A stretch of DNA of 64,000 nucleotides from Halomonas caseinilytica (GCF_001662305.1 NZ_BDEP01000013.1:1-64000), one strand, 5' to 3'; counted from the stretch's first letter, positions 42,972-52,860 are shown. Notes: generated by a model from the sequence alone, not told the origin. Numbers and translations are program-made.

Positions 42972-43801
42972 GCAAGCTCGACGTCAAGCCCGGCGAGCCC
43001 TCCCACTACTCGCAAGCCTGGACGTTCCGCACGCCTCGGGCCCGCCTGGCCCTGTGGCTCGGATGGCTGGCACTGGTGGCGTTGTTCGTGTGGTGCTGGC
43101 AACTGATGAACGAAGACACCATGTGGCTGTTCGTCGCCGATGCGCCGCGCCAGGCCGCCGACATCGGCAGCCGCTTGTTTCCGCCGGCGCTGGGCTACAT
43201 GCCGGAGTTGCTGGCGCCCCTGTGGGATACACTCAACATCGCCACCCTCGGCACCTTGGGTGGCGTCATTCTGGCGGTACCGGTAGCGTTTCTGGCGGCG
43301 CGCAACACCACGCCTTCGGCCGCGCTGGTCCGCCCCGTGGCACTGCTGGTGATCGTGACCTCGCGCTCGATCAACTCGCTGATCTGGGCCTTGCTGCTGG
43401 TCGCGATCATCGGTCCGGGACTGCTGGCCGGCATCGTCGCCATCGCCCTGCGTTCCATCGGTTTCGTCGGCAAGCTGTTGTACGAGGCCATCGAGGAGAC
43501 CGATGCGCGCCAGATCGAGGCCATGGTCGCCACCGGCGCTCGATCCGCCCAGGTGATCCATTACGGCATCGTGCCCCAGGTACTGCCCGCCTTCTGGGGC
43601 ATTTCAGTGTTTCGCTGGGACATCAACATTCGCGAAAGCACCATCCTCGGCCTGGTCGGCGCCGGGGGAATCGGCATGAAACTGCAGTCCTCCATCGACA
43701 CCCTGGCCTGGTCCCAGGTCGCCACCATCCTGCTCGTCATACTGGCTACCGTGGTGGTCAGCGAAGCGATCTCGGCACGCATGCGGCGCGCCTTGATCTA
43801 G
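42968..43801 (+). CDS. phnE: Phosphonate-type ABC transporter permease 2
   Basis: The 277-residue protein starts [18 protein letters not shown]. It has a membrane helix at ~33-50, a periplasmic loop and then the PhnE core with EAA-type loop EETDARQIEAMVATGARSAQVIHYG and RWDINIRESTILGLVGAGGIGMKL (in part). It is a paralogue of the preceding permease, and the pair would form a heterodimer. The ars operon end is convergent 62 bp downstream. Confidence 0.9.
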   Translation: MSKLDVKPGEPSHYSQAWTFRTPRARLALWLGWLALVALFVWCWQLMNEDTMWLFVADAPRQAADIGSRLFPPALGYMPELLAPLWDTLNIATLGTLGGVILAVPVAFLAARNTTPSAALVRPVALLVIVTSRSINSLIWALLLVAIIGPGLLAGIVAIALRSIGFVGKLLYEAIEETDARQIEAMVATGARSAQVIHYGIVPQVLPAFWGISVFRWDINIRESTILGLVGAGGIGMKLQSSIDTLAWSQVATILLVILATVVVSEAISARMRRALI

Positions 43802-43863
43802 GCCCTGTCGCGGAGGTCGAGGAATAGGCACCCGGCGCTAGCCACGGCAAGCTCGATGGATCG

Positions 43864-44217
43864 TCAGCACAGGGCCACGCGACGCTCGGAGCGGTCGCCC
43901 AGGTGAGCGAGACGCGCCCGGAGCGTTTCGAGGCGCGTGATCTCGCCTTCCGCCCCGGCCATCAGGATAGCCGATGTCCAGTCGGGAAGGTCGGGAGCGA
44001 TGCCGTAGTAGACCCATTGGCCGTCACGCCGACCCACCAGCAGCCCACACTGACGCAGCTGGGCGAGATGGCGCGACACCTTGGGCTGCGACTCGTCCAG
44101 CGCATGGGTCAATTCGCAGACGCATAACTCCCCTTCCTGCCGAATGAGCAGCGTCAGCATCAGACGAGTCTCGTCGGCCAGGCACTTGAAGACGCGCAAG
44201 GGTGTCATATGGCTCAA
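43864..44217 (-). CDS. arsR: ArsR family arsenic-responsive repressor
   Basis: TTG at 44217, preceded by GAGGAGG, is the best start; ATG 44208 is the next in-frame codon. The 117-residue winged-helix protein carries CVCEL (Cys32, Cys34) in helix alpha3, the arsenite-binding site of classical ArsR, then SQPKVSRHLAQLRQCGLLVGRRDGQWVYY (DNA-reading helix and wing). It is the last gene of the leftward arsC-gapdh-arsJ-arsR operon, whereas arsR is usually first. It would repress the operon through the palindrome at 46961-46980. Confidence 0.9.
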   Translation of the reverse strand: MSHMTPLRVFKCLADETRLMLTLLIRQEGELCVCELTHALDESQPKVSRHLAQLRQCGLLVGRRDGQWVYYGIAPDLPDWTSAILMAGAEGEITRLETLRARLAHLGDRSERRVALC

Positions 44218-44273
44218 GGTCGTGGCCTCCTCGTGTGTGAATGCTCGTGCGAGCGGCTCTGCTTCGGCACAAC

Positions 44274-45503
44274 TCAAGCCGTGTGCCTCTGGCCTGGCAA
44301 CGCCAGGGCCATCAGCGCGCTGGCCGCCACCAGCGCCGCCGACCCCCACAGGCAGACGGAAAGGCCATGCACCTGATACAGCCAGCCTGACAGGACCGTT
44401 CCCGCAAGCCGGCCCATGGCGTTGGCCATGTAGTAGAAGCCCACGTCCATGGAGACGCCATCGGCGCGAGCGAAGTGGACGATCAAATAGCTGTGCCAAC
44501 TGGAATTGATGGCAAACAGCACGCCGAAGGCCAGCAGTCCCGCCACCAGCCAGCCCACCTCGGCCAGCGGCAGCATCGCCAGCAGTGCCGGCAGGCCGGC
44601 CAGCATCAAGGCCCAGAACACCGTGACGGTACGTGGGCCGCCCTGCACCAGACCGGTCAGCCGCGGAGCCTGGGTCTGCACGCCGCCATAGCCGATCACC
44701 CAGATCGCCAGCAGGCCGCCTACCGTCCAGTAACTCCAGCCATGCTGGTCATACAGAAAGACCGGCAGCGCCACCACGAACCACACATCGCGAGCGGCAA
44801 ACAGGCAGCACCTGGCCGCCGAGAGTACATTGATGGCCCGCGACTTGGCGAACACCTCGGTGAATTTCGGCTTGCGCTTGCCGCGGCCCAGGTCGGCCTT
44901 GAGCCTGAGCAACGACAACCCCAGCACGACGACCAGCATCACCGCCATGGCGATGACGGCCCCGCGAAAGCCGATCCAGGTCAGCAGTGCCCCACCCAGG
45001 AAGAAACCGGCTCCCTTGAGGGCGTTTTTGGAACCGGTGAGAATCGCCACCCAGCGATAGAGAGCGCTGCCAGCATTGGCACTATCCTTCGGCGCCAGCA
45101 CCTTGACCGCGCTCTTGGCGCTCATCTTGTTGAGATCCTTGGCGATCCCCGAGAGCGCCTGGGCGGCCATCACCCATGGCACGCTCAAGGCGGCGGACGG
45201 CACCATCAGCATGCCCAGCGCCACGATCTGCAGGCCAAGCCCGAGATTCATGGTGCGATTGAGCCCCAGGCGCGCCCCCAGCCAGCCTCCCACCAGGTTG
45301 GTGACCACGCCGAAGGCCTCGTAGAAGAGAAACAGCAGGGCCACTTCCAGCGGAGAATACCCCAACTGGTGAAAGTGCAGCACCACCAGCATGCGCAGGG
45401 CCCCATCGGTCAGGGTGAAGGCCCAGTAGTTGCCGGTGATCAGCAGATATTGTCGAATCTCGAAGGGCAGCGTCCTGAAACGCGCAACAAGCGACTCAGC
45501 CAC
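44274..45503 (-). CDS. arsJ: Organoarsenical exporter ArsJ (MFS)
   Basis: The 409-residue protein has about 11-12 helices. It begins with [38 protein letters not shown] (in part), the typical ArsJ start, and contains [19 protein letters not shown] and [17 protein letters not shown]. ArsJ exports 1-arseno-3-phosphoglycerate, the unstable product of GAPDH acting on arsenate in place of phosphate, which decomposes to arsenate outside. It overlaps the gapdh gene by 8 bases, exactly the known arsJ-gapdh pairing. Confidence 0.92.
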   Translation of the reverse strand: MAESLVARFRTLPFEIRQYLLITGNYWAFTLTDGALRMLVVLHFHQLGYSPLEVALLFLFYEAFGVVTNLVGGWLGARLGLNRTMNLGLGLQIVALGMLMVPSAALSVPWVMAAQALSGIAKDLNKMSAKSAVKVLAPKDSANAGSALYRWVAILTGSKNALKGAGFFLGGALLTWIGFRGAVIAMAVMLVVVLGLSLLRLKADLGRGKRKPKFTEVFAKSRAINVLSAARCCLFAARDVWFVVALPVFLYDQHGWSYWTVGGLLAIWVIGYGGVQTQAPRLTGLVQGGPRTVTVFWALMLAGLPALLAMLPLAEVGWLVAGLLAFGVLFAINSSWHSYLIVHFARADGVSMDVGFYYMANAMGRLAGTVLSGWLYQVHGLSVCLWGSAALVAASALMALALPGQRHTA

Positions 45504-46512
45504 AGCTCACCTTCCGTGTCAGCTCGGCCGTGCGATTGGCATAGCCCCACTCGTTGTCGTACCAGGCGTAGAGCTTGAGCTGGGTCCCGTTCACCACCAT
45601 GGTCGATGGCGCGTCAATGATCGAGCTACGTGGGTCGGTACGATAATCGATGGAGACCAGAGGGCGTTCTTCATAGCCCAAGATACCGGCCAGCGGGCCT
45701 TTCGCCGCCTGTTCCAGGGCGGTGTTAACCTCCTCCACCGTGACCTCGTGCTCCAGCTCGAAGACCATGTCGGTCAGCGAGGCGTTCGCCAGCGGCACGC
45801 GCACGGCGTGGCCGTTCAGCTTGCCCTCGAGTTCCGGGAAGATTGCAGTGATCGCCTTGGCCGAGCCGGTCGTGGTGGGAATCAGGCTCATGCCGCAGGC
45901 CCGGGCCCGCCGCAGGTCCTTGTGAGGAGCATCGAGGATGGTCTGGGTATTGGTGATGTCATGCACCGTGGTCATCGAACCGTGGCGAATGCCGAAGGTC
46001 TCCTGGATCACCTTGACCACCGGCGCCAGGCAGTTGGTGGTGCAGCTCGCGGCGGTGACGATGCGATGCACCTCAGGATCATAACGGTCTTCGTTCACCC
46101 CCATCACCACATTGAGTACATCGTCATCCTTGAGCGGCGCGCTCACGACGACGCGCGCCACGCCCTGCTCGAAATACGGCGCCAATTGCATGCTTTTCTT
46201 GGCAGTACCGGAGGCCTCGATCACCACGTCACAGGTCGACCAGTCGCTTGCCCCATAGTCTCGCCCGCCGCTGAAGGCGATACGCCGACCGTCCACCAGC
46301 AGGACATCATCCTCGGCCCGAATGCCACATCCCGGCGCCCAGTGGCCATGCACCGAGTCGAATTCCAGCAGATGCGCGAAGGTCGCGGCATCGCCACCCG
46401 GATCGTTGATACGGACGATCTCGACCTGCCCAGCCTCGATTTGGGGCCAGAGGCTACGCAGAGTCAGTCGGCCGATACGGCCGAAGCCGTTGATACCGAT
46501 GCGTCGTGTCAT
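45496..46512 (-). CDS. Glyceraldehyde-3-phosphate dehydrogenase of the ars operon
   Basis: The 338-residue enzyme starts [16 protein letters not shown]. It has the catalytic Cys157 in [15 protein letters not shown] and [11 protein letters not shown] at the end. It is a type I GAPDH-like enzyme. In ars operons this enzyme makes 1-arseno-3-phosphoglycerate from glyceraldehyde-3-phosphate and arsenate for ArsJ. It overlaps arsC (ATGA) and arsJ, so the three genes are translationally coupled. A housekeeping GAPDH is expected elsewhere. Confidence 0.93.
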   Translation of the reverse strand: MTRRIGINGFGRIGRLTLRSLWPQIEAGQVEIVRINDPGGDAATFAHLLEFDSVHGHWAPGCGIRAEDDVLLVDGRRIAFSGGRDYGASDWSTCDVVIEASGTAKKSMQLAPYFEQGVARVVVSAPLKDDDVLNVVMGVNEDRYDPEVHRIVTAASCTTNCLAPVVKVIQETFGIRHGSMTTVHDITNTQTILDAPHKDLRRARACGMSLIPTTTGSAKAITAIFPELEGKLNGHAVRVPLANASLTDMVFELEHEVTVEEVNTALEQAAKGPLAGILGYEERPLVSIDYRTDPRSSIIDAPSTMVVNGTQLKLYAWYDNEWGYANRTAELTRKVSCG

Positions 46513-46943
46513 GAAGGAGTGTCTCCTCCGTCGTCGTGTGCCTTGAGCTGCTGCCATAGCAAGAGGCGCTGGCGGATCTCCTGCAATGCCTGTTCGTAAG
46601 CATCGGGACGCTCGATGAAGCGGGGGTCGCGGATATCCCAGTAGAGCTGTTCATCGCGGCTACCCTGCCAATCGCGACACGCCTGCTTCGCCTTGTCGCA
46701 GAGCACGATCACCGTGTCGAAGTGCTGACCGGCGAAGTCATCCAGCGATTTGCTGGCCAGCCCCGAGCTGTCGATGCCCTGCTTGCGCAATGCCGCCAGG
46801 GCCAACTCATGGGGTCTATCCGGGTCGGTACCGGCACTGAAGACCTCGAAACGATCGCCGGCCATGTGCCTCAGCAAGGCTTCGCCCATCAGCGAGCGGG
46901 CGGAATTGGCGTTGCACAGGAAAAGAACGCGCGGTTTGGCCAT
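46509..46943 (-). CDS. arsC: Arsenate reductase, low-molecular-weight phosphatase type
   Basis: ATG 46943 opens [17 protein letters not shown]: the P-loop CX5R (Cys10, Arg16). The 144-residue protein continues with [17 protein letters not shown] and [17 protein letters not shown], giving further cysteines (Cys79-Cys86 approximately) for the disulfide cascade of thioredoxin-coupled ArsC. The C-terminal [17 protein letters not shown] is typical of the family. It reduces arsenate to arsenite. It is the first gene of the operon, next to a perfect palindrome. No arsenite pump (ArsB/Acr3) is in this window. Confidence 0.88.
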   Translation of the reverse strand: MAKPRVLFLCNANSARSLMGEALLRHMAGDRFEVFSAGTDPDRPHELALAALRKQGIDSSGLASKSLDDFAGQHFDTVIVLCDKAKQACRDWQGSRDEQLYWDIRDPRFIERPDAYEQALQEIRQRLLLWQQLKAHDDGGDTPS

Positions 46944-46960
46944 GTCGGGGGCTCCAAAGC

Positions 46961-46980
46961 ATATATGGAATTCCATATAT
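46961..46980. promoter_or_regulatory. Perfect 20-bp palindrome upstream of arsC
   Basis: ATATATGGAATTCCATATAT lies 18 bp before the arsC start, in promoter position. ArsR operators are AT-rich inverted repeats in this position. It also lies ~90 bp from the pstB end. Confidence 0.65.
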
Positions 46981-47020
46981 ACAATGCCGGGATGTCAAAT
47001 CCATGACGGCCGGACACGAC

Positions 47021-47050
47021 AACGGGGAGACGATGTCTCGCCTCCCCGTT
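47021..47050. terminator. Hairpin after pstB
   Basis: AACGGGGAG (47021-47029) pairs with CTCCCCGTT (47042-47050). It lies downstream of the leftward pst operon and before the ars promoter. The U-tract is poor. Confidence 0.55.
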
Positions 47051-47072
47051 TCCGATGCCCGTCAGCGAGAGA

Positions 47073-47921
47073 TCAGCCGTAACGCCCGGTGATGTAATCC
47101 TCGGCCTTCTTGGTGGCCGGATTGGCGAACATCGTCTTGGTGTCGTTGTACTCGACGATCTCGCCCAAGTGGAAAAACGCCGTGTAGTCGGCGACTCGGG
47201 CGGCCTGCTGCATGTTGTGAGTCACGGTGATGATGGTGAACTGCTGCTTCAGCTTGTCCATCAGATCCTCGATGGTCGCCGTGGAAATCGGGTCCAGGGC
47301 AGACGTCGGTTCGTCCATCAGGATCACATCGGGGCGCACGGCGATGGCCCGGGCGATGCACAGGCGCTGCTGCTGACCGCCGGACAGCGAGGTGCCGGGC
47401 TCCTGCAGCTTGTCCTTGACCTCTTCCCACAGACCGGCATCACGCAGGGCCCGCTCGACCAGTTCGTCGGAATCGGCCTTGCGGCTCACCAGATCGTGCA
47501 TGCGTGGCGCATAGGCGACGTTTTCATAGATCGACTTGGGGAAGGGGTTGGGCTTCTGGAAGACCATACCCACCCGGCGACGCAACGCCACCTCATCCAT
47601 CTTGGCATCGTTGACGTCGCGGCCATCCATCTCGACCAGTCCCTGGATACGCACGCTAGGAATCAGGTCGTTCATGCGATTGAGACAGCGCAGGAACGTC
47701 GACTTGCCGCAACCGGAAGGCCCGATCAGCGCCGTGATATTCTTCTGATAGATATCGATGTCGATATCACTGAGAGCCTGGTTCTTGCCGTACCAGAGAT
47801 TGAGATCGCGCACACGGATGCTCAGCTCGTGGTTGGCGTCCTCGTTTCGTGTCACCGGCTCTCCGGCGGTATGACCGGTCATAGATATCGTACTCCGCTG
47901 GGCAACTTGCATGTTCATCAT
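47073..47921 (-). CDS. pstB: Phosphate ABC transporter ATPase
   Basis: AGGTAATGCA precedes ATG 47921. The 282-residue protein has Walker [22 protein letters not shown]-loop [16 protein letters not shown], signature [17 protein letters not shown] and Walker [13 protein letters not shown], all as in PstB. A 35-residue N-terminal extension precedes the core. It is the last gene of pstSCAB here; phoU does not follow, instead the ars operon does. Confidence 0.93.
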   Translation of the reverse strand: MMNMQVAQRSTISMTGHTAGEPVTRNEDANHELSIRVRDLNLWYGKNQALSDIDIDIYQKNITALIGPSGCGKSTFLRCLNRMNDLIPSVRIQGLVEMDGRDVNDAKMDEVALRRRVGMVFQKPNPFPKSIYENVAYAPRMHDLVSRKADSDELVERALRDAGLWEEVKDKLQEPGTSLSGGQQQRLCIARAIAVRPDVILMDEPTSALDPISTATIEDLMDKLKQQFTIITVTHNMQQAARVADYTAFFHLGEIVEYNDTKTMFANPATKKAEDYITGRYG

Positions 47922-47947
47922 TGCATTACCTGTATTAGGCCGCGGGA

Positions 47948-49114
47948 TTACCAGCGACGTTCGAATTTCTTGCGCAGCACCACGGCAGTCGCATTCATGA
48001 AGATCAACACCGCCAGCAACACCAGAATGCCGCCGGATGTCTTCTCGATGAAGGCTCGTTCCGGTTCGCCGGCCCAGGTAAAGATCTGTGCAGGCAGTAC
48101 AGTGGCGGCCTCGGTAAAGGAGCCCGTGATATCCGGGATGAAAGCCACCATGCCGACGATGATCAGCGGCGCCGTCTCGCCCATTGCCTGGGCCAGCCCG
48201 ATGATCGAGCCGGTCATGATCCCCGGAAAGGCAACCGGCAGCACATGGTCCTTGACCATCTGCCAGCGCGAACAGCCTACGCCGAAGGCGGCATGACGAA
48301 TGGAGTCCGGCACGCTGCGCAACGCCGAACGTGTCGAGATGATGATCACCGGCAGGGTCATCAGTGCCAACGTCAAGCCACCCACCAAGGGTGACGAACG
48401 CGGTACACCGAAAAAGCCGATGAAGATGGCCAGGCCGAGCAGACCGAACAGAATCGAAGGAATCGCTGCCAGATTGTTGATATTGATCTCGATCAGTCGG
48501 GTAAAGCGATTGTCCGGCGCAAACTCTTCCAGATAGACCGCCGTCATCACGCCGATGGGAAAGGCCACCGCCAGCGTCACCAGCAACGTCATCACCGTAC
48601 CGAACGCCGCCGCGGCAATACCGGCGAACTCGGCCATCTTGGAGTCGCCCTTGGCGAAGAAGGTCGTGTTGAACTTGAGTTCCGCGCGACCCTGGGATGC
48701 AAGGCGATCCACTGTCGACTGCTCGTCGGCCCCGAGATTGGTGTGATGCCCCTTGAGGTACTGATCCACCGCGCTGTCGGCCAGCACCCACTCGGTGCGC
48801 GTCGTCCCCTGCAGTTCCGGGTTGTCCTTCATGCGCTGAGGTATCAGGCGCAGGTAGCCACGGCTGACCAGCGGGCGAATCTCCTCACTGAGTGCCGCCA
48901 GCGGAATCTCGCTGGCCTGCTCGCTGTAATCGACTTCCACTTGGATCTGCGCCTGCTGAAAAGCCGGCAGTCCCTTGACCAGCATGTCGGCAAAGAACAG
49001 GACCAGAAACATGCCAGCCAGCCCCAAGGCACCCATGGACATCCATTTCAAGCGTGCCGACTTGCGGTGACGGCTCTTGAGCTGGGCACTGATCTCATCG
49101 AAAGATTGGTTCAT
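47948..49114 (-). CDS. pstA: Phosphate ABC transporter permease
   Basis: The 388-residue protein has a long N-terminal part (helix at ~23-45, then a periplasmic ~150-residue insert) before a permease core with [38 protein letters not shown] and [16 protein letters not shown]. Those are PstA hallmarks. The insert makes it longer than E. coli PstA (296), as in many Pseudomonas/Halomonas homologues. It begins 17 bp after pstC. Confidence 0.9.
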   Translation of the reverse strand: MNQSFDEISAQLKSRHRKSARLKWMSMGALGLAGMFLVLFFADMLVKGLPAFQQAQIQVEVDYSEQASEIPLAALSEEIRPLVSRGYLRLIPQRMKDNPELQGTTRTEWVLADSAVDQYLKGHHTNLGADEQSTVDRLASQGRAELKFNTTFFAKGDSKMAEFAGIAAAAFGTVMTLLVTLAVAFPIGVMTAVYLEEFAPDNRFTRLIEININNLAAIPSILFGLLGLAIFIGFFGVPRSSPLVGGLTLALMTLPVIIISTRSALRSVPDSIRHAAFGVGCSRWQMVKDHVLPVAFPGIMTGSIIGLAQAMGETAPLIIVGMVAFIPDITGSFTEAATVLPAQIFTWAGEPERAFIEKTSGGILVLLAVLIFMNATAVVLRKKFERRW

Positions 49115-49131
49115 CGGTCACGACTCCCAGC

Positions 49132-50388
49132 TTAGAGGTTGTTGATGCGGTACTTTTCGCGGAATCGGCGGATCATGATCACCGAGACGAAATTCAGGGA
49201 AAGGGTTACCGCAAACAGCACCAGCCCCAGGGCAAAGGCCGACAGGGTTTCGGCACTACCAAACTCCAGATCGCCTGTCAGTGCCGCGACGATCCGGACC
49301 GTGACCGTGGTCATGTCCTCGAAGGGGTTGGCGGTGAGGTTGGGACGCATGCCGGCAGCCATCACCACGATCATGGTCTCGCCCAGCGCCCGCGAGACGG
49401 CCAGCAACGACGCAGAAATGATCCCGGGCATGGCCGCGGGAACCACAACGTCACGGATCATTTCGCTCCGGGTCATGCCGAGTGCCATGGCCCCCTCGCG
49501 CATGCTGCCGGGAACCGAACTGATGACATCATCCGACAGCGAGGAGATGAAAGGAATGATCATGATGCCCATGACGATGCCAGGCGCCATGGCGTTGCTG
49601 AAGGAAGCCTCGATCCCAAAGAAGGCAGCGACCGCCACGACGATGGGCGCCACGGTGATGGCGGCGAAAAAGCCATAAACCACCGTTGGGATGCCGGCCA
49701 GCACTTCGAGAACCGGCTTGGCCACGGTGCGCACTTTCTCGGGCGCAAACTCGGACATGTAGATCGCCGACAGCAGGCCCACCGGAATGGCCACCAGCAT
49801 CGCGATCAGGGTGATCATGAAGGTCCCGGCGAACAGCGGCACCGAGCCGAACTGGGCCGCACTTGAGGCTTCATCACTGCGTCCCGCGGCTTCCAGGAAA
49901 CTGGCACCGGGGTTCCAGGTCGTGCCGGTGATGAAATCCCAGAAACTTTGCATCTGGAAGAAGCGAATCGCCTCCCCGATGATCGAAATCAGGATGCCGA
50001 AGGTAGTGAAGATCGACACCATCGCCGCACCGGCCAGCAGGAAGCGCACTACGGCTTCGATGGCCTTGCGGGCATGAAAGTTGGGCTTGACCAGATAGAT
50101 ACCGGCCATCAGCCCGACGCAGGCAACGGTCAGACTACCGGCCAGCAGATAGAAGGTCGGAATGTCTCCGCCCAGCAGCAGCATCACGAAGGCACCGACA
50201 GCCCCTACCAGCACCGCAGGCCCCGCCGTGGATAGAACGGTGAACCAGCCATACTGATCGGGCTGAGCGTGCATGGAGGTACCTGCCGCACGCACCCTGG
50301 AGGCTTTGGACCGTCCCAGGAAGAAGGCTATCAGACCCAGCACCAAGAGAGTGCCGCAGAAGATGGCGAAGAGTTGATTGGTCTGCAT
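49132..50388 (-). CDS. pstC: Phosphate ABC transporter permease, long form
   Basis: The 418-residue protein has a longer N-terminus (helices at ~7-25, ~55-72 and ~77-98) before the PstC core. The core shows LVAIPVGLLSAIYMSEFAP, VLEVLAGIPTVVYGFFA, PGSMREGAMALGMTRSEMI and SRALGETMIVVMAAG. E. coli PstC is 319 residues. It pairs with PstA. A 13-bp perfect hairpin separates it from pstS. Confidence 0.9.
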   Translation of the reverse strand: MQTNQLFAIFCGTLLVLGLIAFFLGRSKASRVRAAGTSMHAQPDQYGWFTVLSTAGPAVLVGAVGAFVMLLLGGDIPTFYLLAGSLTVACVGLMAGIYLVKPNFHARKAIEAVVRFLLAGAAMVSIFTTFGILISIIGEAIRFFQMQSFWDFITGTTWNPGASFLEAAGRSDEASSAAQFGSVPLFAGTFMITLIAMLVAIPVGLLSAIYMSEFAPEKVRTVAKPVLEVLAGIPTVVYGFFAAITVAPIVVAVAAFFGIEASFSNAMAPGIVMGIMIIPFISSLSDDVISSVPGSMREGAMALGMTRSEMIRDVVVPAAMPGIISASLLAVSRALGETMIVVMAAGMRPNLTANPFEDMTTVTVRIVAALTGDLEFGSAETLSAFALGLVLFAVTLSLNFVSVIMIRRFREKYRINNL

Positions 50389-50437
50389 AGGATTCTCTCG
50401 AAGGAGTTCATCGACGGATCATCCGTCTTAACGTGAG

Positions 50438-50465
50438 CCGGCCGACAGCCCTGGCTGTCGGCCGG
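50438..50465 (-). terminator. Intercistronic hairpin between pstS and pstC
   Basis: CCGGCCGACAGCC and GGCTGTCGGCCGG form a perfect 13-bp stem around two bases. No U-tract follows, so it likely lets some transcription pass while stabilising pstS mRNA. Confidence 0.75.
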
Positions 50466-50487
50466 TTCAGGGCAAGCCCCGGTCGAC

Positions 50488-51516
50488 TTACTTCAGATCA
50501 GCCAGTTCCAGTTGCTCCTGGTTCTTGATGGCATTGCGCTGCTCTTCACGCAGATCTTCCGGAGCCGGGATCAGGCCGAGGTCCTTCAGATATCCCATGT
50601 CGCCGATCATCTTCTCGCTCATGAACAGGTTGGCATACTCCATCATCGCCGGAACGTCTTCGGCATGCTGGTTCTTGGTATAGAAGAACAACGAGCGAGA
50701 CACCGGATATTCGCCGCTGCCGATCGCTTCCGGAGTCGGCTCGACGCCATCGATGCTGGAACCGATCAGCGTATCGGCGTTTTCTTCCAGGAAGGAGTAG
50801 CCGAAGATGCCGAAGGCATCGGTGTTCTCGGAGAGACGCTGAACGATCAGGTTGTCATTCTCGCCGGAATCGATGTAGGCACCGTCGGAACGGATATCGG
50901 TATAGGCTTCGCCATAGGCCTCCATGTCTTCGGAAGCGGCTTCCATGACCAGCTCCTCGAAGGCATCACGGGTACCGGAGGTGGTCGGCGGGCCATAGAC
51001 GGCGATCTCGCGCTCCGGCAGAGAGTCGTCGATATCGCTCCACTGCTGGTACGGGTTGTCGACCAGCTCACCGTCGACCGGCACCTGAGCAGCCAGGGCC
51101 AGGAAGAGCTGCTCACGCGTCACCGGCATGGCATCATTTTCGCTGGACTGCGCGAAGGCGATACCGTCATAGCCGATCATGGCTTCGCTGATGTCCGTCA
51201 CCCCATTTTCCTGGCAGCGCTCGAACTCGGAGGGCTTCATGCGACGCGAGGCGTTGGTGATGTCCGGCGTGTCGCTGCCCACACCGTTGCAGAACAGGCG
51301 CAGGCCACCGCCGGAACCGGTGGACTCGATGACCGGCGTCGGATACTCGGTGGTAGCACCGAACTCTTCAACCACATAGCTGGCGAACGGATAGACGGTG
51401 CTGGAGCCCACGATACGCAGTTGCTCTCGCTCTTGGGCCTGGGCAACACCAGCCACGCCAACGGCGGCAGCGATGACGGTGGTCTTGAAAGTGCGGCTAT
51501 TGAGGATGCGGTTCAT
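50488..51516 (-). CDS. pstS: Periplasmic phosphate-binding protein
   Basis: ATG 51516 follows CAGGAG; a longer reading has no site. The signal peptide ends at AQA (residues ~1-27). The mature part has IVGSSTVYPFASYV, ESTGSGGGLRLFCNG (phosphate loop), TNASRRMKPSEF, YGPPTTSGTRDAFEEL and a Cys pair. It is the PstS variant with a STGSGGG loop (342 aa in total). A Pho box lies upstream. PstS proteins of this type discriminate phosphate from arsenate, which fits the neighbouring ars genes. Confidence 0.92.
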   Translation of the reverse strand: MNRILNSRTFKTTVIAAAVGVAGVAQAQEREQLRIVGSSTVYPFASYVVEEFGATTEYPTPVIESTGSGGGLRLFCNGVGSDTPDITNASRRMKPSEFERCQENGVTDISEAMIGYDGIAFAQSSENDAMPVTREQLFLALAAQVPVDGELVDNPYQQWSDIDDSLPEREIAVYGPPTTSGTRDAFEELVMEAASEDMEAYGEAYTDIRSDGAYIDSGENDNLIVQRLSENTDAFGIFGYSFLEENADTLIGSSIDGVEPTPEAIGSGEYPVSRSLFFYTKNQHAEDVPAMMEYANLFMSEKMIGDMGYLKDLGLIPAPEDLREEQRNAIKNQEQLELADLK

Positions 51517-51576
51517 GGAGTAGAGCTCCTGTTCATGGAAGTGTTCATCCTGCGCGAAACACAAGATGCCGCACGA

Positions 51577-51596
51577 AAATGACAGCTTCATGACAA
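51577..51596 (-). promoter_or_regulatory. Pho box upstream of pstS
   Basis: On the minus strand TTGTCATGAAGCTGTCATTT consists of two TGTCAT repeats at 11-bp spacing, matching the PhoB consensus (CTGTCATAWAWCTGTCATW). It is 60 bp from the pstS start. Confidence 0.85.
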
Positions 51597-51618
51597 TCGC
51601 TTACTCGATGTAAAAAAC

Positions 51619-52860
51619 TCAGGCGCCCTCTTCTCGACCCTCCTGGCTCGCAGCGGCCGACCGGCCGGCATGACCGGCCAGCACGCGCAACGCGAGATTG
51701 CCGGCCAGCGAGACGAACAGCATGGTCAGCACCATCGGCCAGGCGCTGTCGATCTCGAAGGCGCTCACGATCACGCCGGCCAGAGCCCCGCAGGTGAACT
51801 GGATGCTCCCCAGCAATGCCGTAGCCGTGGCACTCATATGACTGAAGTGCTCAAGCATCGAGGAAATGGCATTGGGCGTGATCAGGCCCACCATGCCCAT
51901 GAACACCATGATCAGGGGCACCACGCTAACGGGCGAATCAAGCCCGGTAGCTACCAGCAGGATCAGACTCAGTGCCACGACGAGTTGCACGCCCATGCCC
52001 AGCCGCATGTTCTGCTGCGGGGTACGCCGGCGCAGCAAGCGGATATTGAGACGATTGGACCCCGCCATGACCACCACATTGGCCCCGAAGACCACCGGAT
52101 AGATCGCCGGTGACAGGCCATAGTGCGTCATGTAGAGAAACGGCGAAGCGGTGATGAAGGCGAACATGCCCGCGAAGGTCGTGGCCACCGACAACACGTA
52201 CCCCATGGCCTCGCGATGGCACAGCACGCTGACGTAGTTGCGCAACACCTGACGAGGCGAGGCACTGGGCGCATCCGGCGCCCGGGTCTCCGGCAACCGG
52301 GTGCCCATCAGCCACAGCAGGAAGGCAGCGTAAACCGCCAGGAAGACGAAAATCAGCCACCAATCGGCCAGATACAACAAGCCGCTACCCACGGCCGGTG
52401 CCGCCAGGGGCGCCAGCATCATGATCATCGCCATGGTCGACATGACCTTGGCGGCCTCCCGACCGCTGAAACAATCGCGCACGATGGCCGCCGAATTGAC
52501 CACGCAGGCACCGCCGCCCAGCGCCTGCACGAAGCGCAGCACGAGCAATTCGACCAGCGAGTCGACTTGGGTGATCATCAAGCTGGCCAGCAGAAACACC
52601 ACCAGCCCCGTCAGCAGCACCGGCCGACGCCCGAAGCGATCGGAGGCGGGGCCGCCGGTCAGTTGGCCGAAGGCGAATCCCAGCAGGAACAGACTGATCG
52701 ACAGCTCGGTATGATGGATGCTCTCTCCCACCGCCTCGGCCAGTGCCGGCATGGCCGGCAGGTAGGCATCGATGGCAAAGGGAGCCAGAGCGGTATTGGC
52801 CGCCACCAGCAAGGCGGCACGTCTAGCATCGAGGATCAAGGCGCCTCCGCAATCTTCCAT
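51619..52860 (-). CDS. Bcr/CflA-type drug resistance MFS transporter
   Basis: The 413-residue protein has 12 predicted helices and family marks: IDAYLPAMPALAEAVG at the first loop, GPASDRFGRRPVLLTG (motif A) and FVQALGGGACVVNSAAIVRDCF. These match the Bcr/CflA proton-driven exporters. Its start is uncertain: ATG 52860 has no clear site, whereas TTG 52839 has GGAGG close by. It shares no operon with neighbours. Confidence 0.88.
   Translation of the reverse strand: MEDCGGALILDARRAALLVAANTALAPFAIDAYLPAMPALAEAVGESIHHTELSISLFLLGFAFGQLTGGPASDRFGRRPVLLTGLVVFLLASLMITQVDSLVELLVLRFVQALGGGACVVNSAAIVRDCFSGREAAKVMSTMAMIMMLAPLAAPAVGSGLLYLADWWLIFVFLAVYAAFLLWLMGTRLPETRAPDAPSASPRQVLRNYVSVLCHREAMGYVLSVATTFAGMFAFITASPFLYMTHYGLSPAIYPVVFGANVVVMAGSNRLNIRLLRRRTPQQNMRLGMGVQLVVALSLILLVATGLDSPVSVVPLIMVFMGMVGLITPNAISSMLEHFSHMSATATALLGSIQFTCGALAGVIVSAFEIDSAWPMVLTMLFVSLAGNLALRVLAGHAGRSAAASQEGREEGA

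Noticed and set aside
47922..48791. An N-terminal extension of PstB of nearly 300 residues
   Set aside because: The extension is read out of frame through pstA and has no domain; ATG 47921 has a ribosome-binding site.
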